In this document: positions 52,697-62,187 of the stretch, piece by piece
How the letters are laid out: every line of letters begins with the position of its first letter
How positions within the stretch are numbered: the stretch's first letter is position 1
Assembly: GCF_009937955.1 (NCBI RefSeq)
Contig: NZ_AP018440.1
Location: 71,602 to 135,601, forward strand
DNA: 64,000 bases
Direction: 5' to 3'
Source of the DNA: Undibacterium sp. KW1
GTDB taxonomy: Bacteria; Pseudomonadota; Gammaproteobacteria; Burkholderiales; Burkholderiaceae_D
Program-made: the position numbers and the translations under genes
The notes under the pieces: generated by a model
The model's input: only the letters and a program-made list of their open reading frames with translations
Told to the model about the DNA's origin: nothing
The model's database searches: none

Positions 52697-55178
52697 ATTC
52701 GACTCTGCTTTTCGCAACATCGAGCAGTATGAACAAGGCGTAGACGTCTCCATTGATCCCCGAAATGTCGTCCCTGAACGTGCTTTGGTGTTTGAGCTTA
52801 TCGGGAAAGTAGCTGATTTCGAAGTCGCCGCACAGGCTCTTGGCCTGGAGTGGCTCGGCAGCCAAGATCCTGGGAAATACGAACGGATCTCCCAGGATGA
52901 CGATGTCGAAGAGGAAGAGGACGACGCCGAGGCTGAAGCCGGGGGAGACGGTGGAGTTCTTTATCTGACGATGCCGAGCTTAAACGGGCTCAAAGGTCTA
53001 CTGGCTCAATGGAATCGTTATAAACGCGATGAGCCCCCGGCTTATGACAAGCGGGCACTGTGGGCGATGTTCAGCTACCTTGCAGATCTGCGTGTCTGGT
53101 CTGAAAAAGACCGAATCGACCCTGCCCTTGCACGCCATATCGGCGCATTAGTCGCAGCTCACCCGGATCGCCAGGTGCTCGTGGAGCTCGATTTCTGGTA
53201 CCGAAGCGAGAAAGAACGCCGAGATAACTCAATCGAAACGCTTCATCGCCTTCTTGATGAGGCAGGTGGAGAAATGCTCGACCAGGTCGACATTAGCGAG
53301 ATTAAATACCAGGGCGCCTTGGTAAGCTTACCTGTTGCGGTGGCTCAAGAGCTTTCCAAAGGCAACAAACTGGCGCGGTTCGACGACATCATGACGATCC
53401 GCCCACAATCTCTTTATTCTGCAGAGATACCCTCAGAAGAGCCAGCTACTGGCCCTGCTTTCCCAACCCAAGAACCAACTCGCCAGTGCATTACGGCGCT
53501 GCTTGACGGCTACCCGGTGAGTGGACATGCTGCGCTCGTCAACCGGGTCACCGTTCACGAAGTGGACGTGCGTGGAGGGAATGTTCCGGCTTTATCCCGT
53601 AACCACGGGACCGCCATGGCATCGCTCATTGTCCACGGAGATCTTCAAGCATCAACGGGCGCCATCAGCCGTCCAGTCGCGATCATTCCCGTTTTGACCG
53701 ATTCGGGCAAGGCCGGCAGCCGAGAGACAACGCCGAAAGGAAAGTTGCCGATCGGGGTAATTTACCGTGCGCTGCAAGCATTGGTTGCCAGCCGCGGCAA
53801 TCCGGAGTTAGCTGGGGTCACGGTCGTCAATCATTCCATTTGCGACACTTATGCACCGTTTGTGCGGCGACCATCGCCGTGGGCGACATTACTCGACTAT
53901 TTCAGCCACAAACACCGCCTGCTCTTTATTGTCAGTGCCGGCAATATTGCGGAATCGTTCCCGTTGGGCGATGTGTACGCGGATCTGAACGAATTCAACA
54001 TCGCACTGCCCGAAGAACGGGAAGCTGCACTGCTGCTTGCAATTAATGAAGCGAAGGCTACGCGCGGGATTTTGAGTCCGGCCGAGGCGATAAATGGCGT
54101 GACAGTGGGGGCACTACATATTGATGGCGCGGGCCCGCAGGCCTCGGGGATCGATCCGTATCCGAGTGTAAGGATGACCAACCTGGCATCTGCGACCGGA
54201 TTTGGTGTCAATCGCAGCTTGAAGCCGGATCTAGTAGAGCAAGGCGGGCGATTTGCCGCAGGCTGCTCTAACATCCAGGGCGGCGGTGGCGTCAAAGTTC
54301 ATGCCCAGACTGCCGCCGGGATGGGGCATCAAGTAGCGAGCCCGTCGGTGAGCGGTGATCTGACCCACGTGACGCGTACTGCCGGGACCAGCAATGCCGC
54401 AGCGCTCGTTTCACGCGCCTGCAATCAAATCGCTGATGCGGTGGAAGACGCTTTCAACACAGATGGTACCAACTGGATAGATTTGCCAACACGGGCGGTA
54501 ATACTGAAAGCGCTGCTCGCTCATGGTACGTCGTGGGGAGATATCGGGGATATTCTCTACGATGCATATCCGCCTCACGAATCTACCAAGCATGCAAAGC
54601 GTAAAGACAGCATTGCCAAATTTATCGGGTATGGCCGCCCTAACCTGGAGCGTATCATCAGCGGCACCGACAATCGGATTACATTGTTAGCAGATGATGA
54701 GATTCAACATGACCAACTGCATGAGTATCGCGTACCGCTTCCTACCGCGATGCTCAATACACGGGATGTCCGTTCGATTACTTTGACTTTGAGCTGGTCG
54801 ACACCAGTGGTGACGCATTCAGTTGACTACCGCGGCGTCGCATTGAAGCTGGTAAATCCCGATGGAAAAAGCGGTTTCTGGAAGGGCGTTGCAAGGCAGC
54901 TTCAGCCAGTGCATACAACGAGCGAACGAGGTACTCTGTTGCATATCAAGCTAGAAGGGGGAAAACTCATTAAGACCGCACAGGCAGATGGTATCTTCAT
55001 CGGTGTCCAGGCGATGGCGCGGCATGTGTCGCAGCATGGTCAGCCAATTCCGTATGCGCTTGCCATCACGCTGGAAATGGGGCAATCGCTTCAGACGGGC
55101 ATCTATAACGAAGTACAACAAGAAATTAGAGCGCGCAATGCAGCGCGTGCTACTACTAGGGTTGGAGCAAGGACATGA
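52569..55178 (+). CDS. ietS: subtilisin-like (S8) serine protease, IetS-like
   Basis: 869 residues from an ATG inside the ATPase gene. The overlap is real coding sequence: the protein-like N-terminus FPYQKQIERLGNKFDSAFRN runs on from it. There is no signal peptide, so it should act in the cytoplasm. An acidic stretch lies at ~108-125. The S8 catalytic residues are all visible: D313 (LLDGYPVSGH), H346 (SRNHGTAMAS), N459 of the oxyanion hole (VSAGNIAES) and S608 (GTSNAAALV). The C-terminal ~200 residues are beta-rich. In IetAS-type systems the protease is thought to be the effector controlled by the ATPase. The stop overlaps the start of the third gene (ATGA). Confidence 0.85.
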   Translation: MANEYPITRLKRVQKDAPRIKGRKAHLPRKFPYQKQIERLGNKFDSAFRNIEQYEQGVDVSIDPRNVVPERALVFELIGKVADFEVAAQALGLEWLGSQDPGKYERISQDDDVEEEEDDAEAEAGGDGGVLYLTMPSLNGLKGLLAQWNRYKRDEPPAYDKRALWAMFSYLADLRVWSEKDRIDPALARHIGALVAAHPDRQVLVELDFWYRSEKERRDNSIETLHRLLDEAGGEMLDQVDISEIKYQGALVSLPVAVAQELSKGNKLARFDDIMTIRPQSLYSAEIPSEEPATGPAFPTQEPTRQCITALLDGYPVSGHAALVNRVTVHEVDVRGGNVPALSRNHGTAMASLIVHGDLQASTGAISRPVAIIPVLTDSGKAGSRETTPKGKLPIGVIYRALQALVASRGNPELAGVTVVNHSICDTYAPFVRRPSPWATLLDYFSHKHRLLFIVSAGNIAESFPLGDVYADLNEFNIALPEEREAALLLAINEAKATRGILSPAEAINGVTVGALHIDGAGPQASGIDPYPSVRMTNLASATGFGVNRSLKPDLVEQGGRFAAGCSNIQGGGGVKVHAQTAAGMGHQVASPSVSGDLTHVTRTAGTSNAAALVSRACNQIADAVEDAFNTDGTNWIDLPTRAVILKALLAHGTSWGDIGDILYDAYPPHESTKHAKRKDSIAKFIGYGRPNLERIISGTDNRITLLADDEIQHDQLHEYRVPLPTAMLNTRDVRSITLTLSWSTPVVTHSVDYRGVALKLVNPDGKSGFWKGVARQLQPVHTTSERGTLLHIKLEGGKLIKTAQADGIFIGVQAMARHVSQHGQPIPYALAITLEMGQSLQTGIYNEVQQEIRARNAARATTRVGART

Positions 55179-56073
55179 GTAAATTTAGTATTGGTGACTC
55201 ACTCGGCGCACGTTCGCCAGGTGACATCGCAGAATATCTCAGTTTGATCGGTGATACCGATGCTGCTGTGGAATTCCAGAATGGGCAGGTCTCGGGGCAA
55301 GGCCTGTTGGGGCAAGTGAAAGCCTACAAACATATCGGCGCGATTTTAGGGTATTTGCCAGTACCTAAGAGGGGCGAGGTTAACATGCCCATCCAAGGTA
55401 TCAGCAAGCTTACTGGCGACGTCAAAATTGTAGGAAAGCGAGTGAAAATCTCGCTCGATAAGTTCTACGTCGCCGAGTATCCCGGCTTAGGCACACATCA
55501 AATCCTGTGCGAATTCACCGGAAAGAACCAGGTGTCGAATGAGACTGAAGAGCTTCGTTTTGCGCTGCGTTTCAAAGCTGGCGATAAGACCAGCGCAAGT
55601 GTGAGCGGAGTTCCTATTTTCATGGGGTTACGGTCGGCAATAACGGCATCTCATTCGAGGGCCGCTCGATCAACGTCAAAAGTAATGGCGATGAGACTAT
55701 CCTTGATACGCTTGGTGCATCCGCGTTTCAAAACGGTCTTGGTTTGTTAGTGTCCGCTCAGCCCGCACTTAAGCCGTTCACTAGCCTGGCAACGGCAGTA
55801 GTCAAATCGATTGCAAGCAAAAATCGAAACACACAGGTTCACAATTTTGTTCTGGGGCTTGATTTCGAAGCGAGCGGTACATCCGCCAAGTTGCAATATG
55901 GATCTTATGTCGTTGTTCAGTGTGATGACACCGGCAGTTGGGACTGGAGTAATTACGAGTGGAACCGCGATACGAACACCATAAAAATAAAGGATAAATC
56001 AGATGACTTTCCATTCAATTACATGGTCTTCCGAGTAGTACCGTTCGATGAGGACGATGTGGTATCGACTTAA
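55175..56073 (+). CDS. unrecognised third gene of the IetAS-like operon, frame broken near 55624
   Basis: Starts at an ATGA overlap with the protease stop. The first frame (55175-55620) reads MSKFSIGDSLGARSPGDIAE to GDKTSASVSGVPIF. The second, open to 56073, continues VTVGNNGISFEGRSINVKSN and ends RVVPFDEDDVVST. One extra base, in G4 at 55624-55627 or T4 at 55617-55620, joins them into about 299 residues. The protein is beta-rich with no motif I know, no signal peptide and no membrane segment. Tight coupling to the protease suggests a substrate, regulator or immunity-like partner. Confidence 0.7.
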
Positions 56074-56143
56074 TATCGATGTCCCATGTGTAGCAACAGA
56101 TGGAAGGATTGGGTAAATGCAAATATCGGCAACTGAGTTATGA

Positions 56144-56263
56144 GACCTTGTCATCAAGCAAGTGCAGAACTATCCTGTGTTTGAGAAACTGATCGAGAAA
56201 GGCACGATTGCCAAGAAAGGCGCATGGTACGAGATACTGAATAATGCGGTTTTGAAGCGCTAA
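56144..56263 (+). pseudogene. short C-terminal remnant of an unrecognised gene
   Basis: The frame reads LVIKQVQNYPVFEKLIEKG then TIAKKGAWYEILNNAVLKR and a stop, which looks like a genuine C-terminus. No start is present. The following ~400 bp (56264-56666) has no gene; the sequence GCACTGAAAACTGACCCACC at about 56373 resembles the terminal repeat of IS21-type elements. Confidence 0.4.
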
Positions 56264-56666
56264 TCGATTATGCAACCACTGTACGTATCGAAGAAACCAG
56301 AACTCTGATGAAGGTTCCCAAGCAAACCAAATTCTAGCAAAAGCGTGCTGCTAGAGCCAAAGCCGTTAAGTTGCACTGAAAACTGACCCACCGTCCGCAC
56401 GAATTTGCAACGGAATTTGATAATCATCTAGCCGTCCTCCCTTCGGCCTAGCCGAGGAATGAAGTCACGGTACGAATCGGAACTTTATCGAGGAGGAAGG
56501 AGGTCATGTTATGTTACGTGACATTGCAGACTACAAAGAACCTATCTCAGTGTCCGAAAATACTTGACCACTACAAACCATTTCCTCACCCAGTCCAACT
56601 GGTGGATACAAATTGCTCTCTTGTCCATAAGTACCCCATCAGCACAGTCATCCTTTTAGAGAAAGA

Positions 56667-57146
56667 CTATTGTAACGCCTTTAAAGCTTCAATAAATTTC
56701 CAAGGTCTTGTGGATCCGGCACCGTCTGGCACCTTCATATTGATACTCCCGGCCACTGCTGCTGCGAGCGCGCTGCAATTTATTCCATCATTGTTTAGCA
56801 GAGAATAGTCTGGGCCCGACTCGCTCCAGATATCGAACTCCTTTAGCACGAGCTTAAATTGATCTTCGTCAACCGTTACGATGAGATCCGTGTCCCAAAC
56901 CAAGTCTGTCCATTTTTCATCTAGCTTACCACTGACCGACGTGAAGACACTCTTAACTGCCGTTAACGTTCCTCCATCGGGGTAAAGTCCAAATAGGTGC
57001 AAATAGACGCGTAATCCTTCTTCAATTTGGACCCCAACTCCCACAAAAGCATGACCTACGCTGTCAATTGCTGCCTTGCGGCCCTGAAACGACACAAAGG
57101 GAAATTTCGAAGTGCTGTTCAAATACCGCTCATATAGGTCTTCCAT
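56667..57146 (-). CDS. papain-fold-like small protein (GHAFV/NCSAL motifs)
   Basis: 159 residues from ATG 57146 (MEDLYERY), preceded by GAGAGATTG; no signal peptide. H32 in SVGHAFVGVG and C124 in YSLLNNDGINCSALAAAVAG, near the C-terminus, fit a permuted NlpC/P60-LRAT-like (papain-fold) arrangement with His before Cys. The order and spacing, including a strand LIVTVDEDQF before the Cys, parallel the secreted protein at 60945-61520, so the two are probably paralogues. It is last in a four-gene minus-strand group. Enzymatic activity (peptidase, amidase or acyltransferase) is inference. Confidence 0.6.
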   Translation of the reverse strand: MEDLYERYLNSTSKFPFVSFQGRKAAIDSVGHAFVGVGVQIEEGLRVYLHLFGLYPDGGTLTAVKSVFTSVSGKLDEKWTDLVWDTDLIVTVDEDQFKLVLKEFDIWSESGPDYSLLNNDGINCSALAAAVAGSINMKVPDGAGSTRPWKFIEALKALQ

Positions 57147-57329
57147 TTTCAATCTCTCAAGTAAGGTTCTCAATCAGGACTCGTGAACTCCTAACTGCAT
57201 GGAGCTGAAGCTCACATTCATTTTCTGGCATATCACATTAATTACAGTTGACTGTTGCAGCACTCCAATACCATCTATAAAACCAGCCTAGCAACATTTT
57301 CGTTCGTAATAATTGACAGTACACTGGGC

Positions 57330-57788
57330 TTATTTGGTATCTACAGGCGGAACTCCTTCGTCGCATTCTGATGGTTTCGGGGCAAATTTTTGGCACATTG
57401 CGACTTCCCGCTTACGCGTTGCGATCGCATATCCTTTCAGAAATTCCTCCTGCCGTGCCAATTGGGCATCGATATCACTTGCAACACGAACGGCAATCAC
57501 GCAATCAGATGGCGGTGAAGCAAGGAGTTTCGACAAACATAGACCCACGTCTGGCGTCCCTCCAGAAGTGCTACTACCAAGGGCGTGACTAGCTTCGATT
57601 TGTATGCCCCCGCCATTTCCAAACGGGTCGGGGACTGGGATTTTAAATCCGCACGGTAGTGTTCCTTTCTGGACAATGCATTGGAAATCAATAACGTTGC
57701 GTGTTGGTGTTTGTGCTTGACTAGCCATGCACATTAAGAAACAAAGTCCAATTACCGTAGCAGAAATACATTTTTTTTGCATATTCAT
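57330..57788 (-). CDS. small secreted Cys-containing protein
   Basis: 152 residues. A strong ribosome site (AAGGAGG) precedes ATG 57788. The signal peptide is clear: KKCISATVIGLCFLMCMASQ, cleavage after AQA-like residues near 25. The mature part has six or seven Cys (FQCIVQKGTLPCGFKIP; LCLSKLL; DCVIAV; MCQKF; ECDEG), suggesting disulfides in the periplasm or outside. No family recognised. It follows the 960-residue secreted protein by 149 bp. Confidence 0.65.
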   Translation of the reverse strand: MNMQKKCISATVIGLCFLMCMASQAQTPTRNVIDFQCIVQKGTLPCGFKIPVPDPFGNGGGIQIEASHALGSSTSGGTPDVGLCLSKLLASPPSDCVIAVRVASDIDAQLARQEEFLKGYAIATRKREVAMCQKFAPKPSECDEGVPPVDTK

Positions 57789-57937
57789 ACGGCCTCCTTA
57801 AGTAAGAATTGAATAGATAAATCTGGTTTAGCGGTTGGTCAATCGGAGGGGTAGCTATGGCGCAAGGGCTGAGATGCGCGACTTCGACAACTCTCACTTT
57901 CTGCAAGATAACTGTCCTCTGCGATAACTCTATTGGC

Positions 57938-60819
57938 CTAATGAGTAAGTCCTGGGGCAGGTGGCAAGAAAACGGCCTTGGGCGCTATAGCTCTGGACCA
58001 TAATTTCGCATCGCTTGCTGTGCGCATTTCATCTCCTAATTCCTGCAAGATGGCGCCCCTCGCCACCAATAGCGATCGCATGATTTCGGGATAGGCTACA
58101 GTACCATCTTTGAGTACTGCTGCCGAAGGCAGAGCGAGTAGTAGGGATTCGTTAAACATGACCGGGCTCTTAATTTCTATGAACCAAGATCGGCCACGCT
58201 TGACGATGTATGGGCTTAAAGTGGGAAAGGCGAAAAAGACATCGCTGGCACTCGCTTCTCCAGAATCAAACAAACTCGCGTATTCTTGCAAGCTCAGTGC
58301 CGCCGCACCAGTATCCGCCAACACGAGGTGGAGTGCGACGTTTCGAGCAAATTCCGGATGGCGAAGCAACATGCAAGCTGTTACGTGGTACGGCTCACTT
58401 GCTAAGTATTTATGGGGAGCGCAGCCTTCCTTCGATGTTGCTGCAATTAGTTCATTCGAAGCATTTGGTTGACCATCGCCAAATTTACCATTGCGCAGTT
58501 GATCAGCAGCGAAATCGATTATATAGAGTCCAGACATAAGAGTTTGCTGCGAGATCGCTACGTTAACCGTATCGATCGCTGCCAACAAATTTGCTCGCCC
58601 ACCACGCTCTCTCACCTCATTCAACTTGCCACCTTTAGTTAAAGTTGCTTCATCCCACAGTTTGAGGCCTGGACCGGACTCGTCGATCAGAGCATTGTAT
58701 GTTTGAAACAAAACTGAATAATGCGCAAGCTCTGCTACGAGGGGGGCATTGACTGGGATTTCCAAAAGAGGACCAGCGGGCAAAAAATTTGTGTCGCTGA
58801 GGCGTAATCCTTCATTTGCCGGAGAATTATCATCCGTCTTACAGGTAAGTCGCGCATAGTGCACATCATGAATAGATCGTGGTGCTGTAGCCAGCGCGCC
58901 GATAAATCGCGTAGAGCATGGTTCCCTGAATGTAAATTCAGTCTTTTCGGGATTATTGGGTTTTCCTAGCTGCAACGCGTTGACTGTATAAGCAACCATG
59001 GGAAAGTACATTTCCCGATCATTACGCCACATCGCGGATGCATTATCCGGCGTTTTTCGAGCAGAGCGCACCTGTGCTACGTCCCATAATGTTGGAGGTA
59101 ACATGGGGGCCATCGTGTTTCCGCTACGGGTGATGAAGAGATTATCATTGAGCATTTTTTGGCATTCGGGATAGCTACGATTAACATCCTGGGCGTAGTT
59201 TTCAAAATGCGTCTTGCGCGTTATGTACGATTCGAAATAGCCGTTCTTCATTCCCGCCAGCTGTGCCGACTCCACAAATCGGTGGCATTTACTCAAAGGG
59301 AGATTGACGTTGGAAAATTGAGCCATCGCCGTTAGGAACTCCACTGAGTCTTGTATACCGTCGAGTTTTGTCATGATCGCTCCCGTTGAAGTCGCAAGTT
59401 GCTTCGAGAGATTATCGAGTGCTTCCAGAGTCTTTAATTGAAGGTGCTGGATTTCACCAAGAGCTGCCTTGATTTCCTCGAAGCGTTTTTCCAGCATCGG
59501 GTCTCCAGCAAAGCCACCTAGTACACCTCCACCACCTCCACCAAACAAGCCCATTGCGCCTGAGGCGGCTCCTAAAAAGTTTCCACTGAAATAAGCTGCT
59601 GCGATGTTTGTTGCTGCTTGAGCAGTACCGATGGATTGAGTTATGCTCGGATCAATCTTAACGCCGAGCGAAGACGCGAGCGCGAGATAGCCCTGCACGT
59701 CGTTGAGTCCCTTGGACAATACATCCGGTTTTCTCAGGTCGGAAAGACGGTCTAACGTATTTCTTAACTCGTCCTTCGTAGGAAAAGGAATGCCGGCTCG
59801 GTCCAGAGCGGAAATGACATCACTACTTGAGACTGCTTCACCTTGCAAGAATTGCTGCCCGATTTGAATGGCCGACTTCAACGCAGCCTGCTCCAGAGGT
59901 TTAAAGTTAGACGAATTTAATACGCGTCGGGCGACAAGGTCGCCCACTGTCTGCAGGCCTTCCGCGGCGGCTCTATATGATGTGAGATATTCCTTGGTTT
60001 GAGCAAGTATGGGTTTTGAATTTCCTAATGCGTTGACGACGAGGGCTGTTTGACTCACGATGGACATGCCATCGTGAACTACTTTTTGCAAATCGCCAAT
60101 CGCGTTTTGCAATTCGGTACTCTCCATTGAATTAATAGCCTGGGCACGGCTAAGGGCGTCTGCCAGTTGACTCTGCAACTGCCCTCGTAATAAGACTGCT
60201 GCCTGGCCACCAGCAGCATCGATGACTTGTGCTTTCAGAATGGTCGGGCTAGATGTAAGGACAGCATCCCAAAGGGTCTTATCTCCTTGGGTTAATCGAT
60301 TCTGCCAATCCTTAAGCGTGGTCTTGGTATTTTTGGCCAGCTCTAAAGTTAATACCGCTTTTAGCGTTTCCGTATTTCGTTGAGTAGCTTGTTGAAACAC
60401 GGCCTCGCGTAACTTGTCTTCGACTTGAAGTTGTGCGCTTTGGAATGTTTCGAGCGCTAGCGAACTGGTCTGAGTAACTGCGTTAGATGTCCTCGTGATC
60501 GAGCCTAACGTCGTGACTACATAGGATTGTAAGCGCAAATTTACTGCCGACTGGAGTGCGTTGGCATTATTCATGAGCGCTTTTTCCGTTGCTACCAACG
60601 GCTTAGACTCCATCGATTTTAGCCGAGCTGCTGCTACTTCGGCCGCGATGTCTTGCCCTCCAATTTCACTTCCAATAATAGAGTTCAGTTGGGGGAGGCA
60701 TCGGCGATGCCGTTCACTCTCAACTTAACGAGCTCCGTTAGTGTCTGGGCCGATACAAATTGATGTGGGAAGCAAATTGTTGCAAAAGTGACGGCTAAAA
60801 GGCGATTTCGCATCAACAT
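57938..60819 (-). CDS. large secreted helical protein of unknown function, frame broken at a G5 run
   Basis: The main frame (to 60613 and open further upstream) lacks a proper start. ATG 60819 in another frame encodes a signal peptide, MLMRNRLLAVTFATICFPHQ FVSAQ, and runs to DASPN-stop. Adding one base to the run at 60691-60695 gives ...GIADASPQLNSIIGSEIGGQ continuous with the rest, about 960 residues. Residues ~70-450 are mostly amphipathic helix. A glycine stretch (GLFGGGGGGVLGGFAG) lies near 420, followed by coiled coil (FEEIKAALGEIQHLQLKTLE). The C-terminal ~430 residues are mixed and contain several Cys. No family recognised; helices plus a glycine-rich hinge would suit a membrane-active or surface protein, but this is only a suggestion. 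Confidence 0.7.
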
Positions 60820-60944
60820 GATGTTTCCCATTTCTATTCAAAACAAAATCGAGGTTGAAGTGCTATTGAATTTGAAAAAACCAATTAATTGCGGCGGACA
60901 GACAGCTGTATTGCTAAATCAGGATTTAGTTATTGTTTCTTATC

Positions 60945-61520
60945 TTAGTTTGCGTCGATCAATTTTCGAAGGTAAACCAAAGGCAAATCCCTTGTGTCCC
61001 TTTTGGGAATAACAACACCCTGGCTTGCAAACCGATTCGCAACATTAAACATAAATGTGATGCAATCATTTTGTGTCAATGAATAGATACCACTGTAAGT
61101 GAGTTTCTCTAGGGTCGGAATATTGTAAAAAGGTTTCGCAATGGCCATTGCCGTCATAAAGTCTGCTTTGTTCACCATTAGCACAAGACACTCTTCTTTT
61201 GCGGCCGTGTAGTGCTCTTCGCCGGGGTACCCAACGGGTGTCGCCAAGAGTGCGATGTAGGACAATACGCCCTTGACCGCTGAGTTCGTCATGAAACCTA
61301 AAGAGAGGATGCGCCTGTCCCCTGCGAGCGATCGATAGCTATACATGACGAAGGCATGCCCGGGAAGGCTTGAAGCCCCAGGAGATGGGCGGGCGCAGGG
61401 AGATACCGTGTATTCGCCATCAGCATCACTTTGCTCCCGTAAATCTAGTTCCTTGTGAGGGCCGGCGGTGGCTAAAATTGGGACGAAGAAGAACGTAGCG
61501 TGTAGACCTTTAAGTAGCAT
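60945..61520 (-). CDS. secreted papain-fold-like protein
   Basis: 191 residues from ATG 61520 after CGGAGACACTC; the longer open frame upstream has no signal-peptide logic. Signal peptide MLLKGLHATFFFVPILATAG. H55 in LPGHAFVMYSY and C151 in YSLTQNDCITFMFNVANRFA fit a permuted NlpC/P60-like or DUF4105-like papain fold. It resembles the cytoplasmic 159-residue protein at 56667 in motif order, in the strand ahead of the Cys and in the ending (VVIPKRDTRDLPLVYLRKL versus MKVPDGAGSTRPWKFIEALK). First gene of the four-gene group. Confidence 0.62.
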   Translation of the reverse strand: MLLKGLHATFFFVPILATAGPHKELDLREQSDADGEYTVSPCARPSPGASSLPGHAFVMYSYRSLAGDRRILSLGFMTNSAVKGVLSYIALLATPVGYPGEEHYTAAKEECLVLMVNKADFMTAMAIAKPFYNIPTLEKLTYSGIYSLTQNDCITFMFNVANRFASQGVVIPKRDTRDLPLVYLRKLIDAN

Positions 61521-62187
61521 GAGTGTCTCCGGCCGATAATCATGTCTAATTATTAAGCAAAATTTATTATTTGTATATTTATATTGGTACCGATAGTTGG
61601 TTCTGAACCTTTCAATTGCTAAGTTGTTGTACGCAACAAACAATGGAATTTGCTTTTACGATTACTAGTCATCAGCCGGCGATTGTACGGCGCCAGGCAA
61701 GATCATATAAATCGAACAGCCACGTTTGGCGGGGAAAAGCTACTCTCAAATACACTGCTTGATCTTGCCCAGCAGCTTCGCCGAGTGCGTGCCGTCAGGT
61801 GTCCACACATCATCAAAGTAGTCGAGCGAATTAAGTTGCGCAGCTCGCAGGTGGTTCTGCTGGACGGCGAACGACTTAGCATTCAGCTCAGTCCTGCTAA
61901 CAGGCAATTCTATTTGCCCTTAGAGATGCCACGCAAGGCACGCTTCAGGTGGTGGGGATCGATCGCCACATCCGAGCCGTCCCAAATAGAATGGCAGTCC
62001 CACGCGCCTCTGAAAATCTGACATTTTGAGGCAGGCGCGTGAACTACCCTAAGTCAGCTTCAAATTAAGCAAAATATTACTTTGACATTTCGCGCCAACA
62101 ATCTGGCACATAAAATGGCACGAATTCATTTACGCGCCACTTTATTTGGCGCGATAATGGCATGAACAGCACTATGCAGACCAAAAC
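61521..62187. other. region with one possible gene remnant
   Basis: A plus-strand open frame at 61650-62021 has protein-like sense from ATFGGEKLLSNTLLDLAQQL to its stop, including IIKVVERIKLRSSQVVLLDG, which faintly resembles the C-terminal part of large serine recombinases. It has no good start or ribosome site. The rest is non-coding and leads into the Fic promoter region. Confidence 0.35.
62082..62154 (+). promoter_or_regulatory. possible promoter/operator of the Fic gene
   Basis: TTGACA at 62082 could be a -35 box. A 9-bp inverted repeat, TCGCGCCAA (62090) and TTGGCGCGA (62146), brackets a third CGCGCCA at 62133. The repeats lie 34-98 bp before the Fic ATG, where an autoregulatory HTH protein might bind; the Fic protein has an N-terminal HTH-like domain. 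Confidence 0.4.

Noticed and set aside
56506..56808. 100-codon plus-strand ORF
   Set aside because: Overlaps the papain-fold-like gene on the minus strand and has no supporting features.
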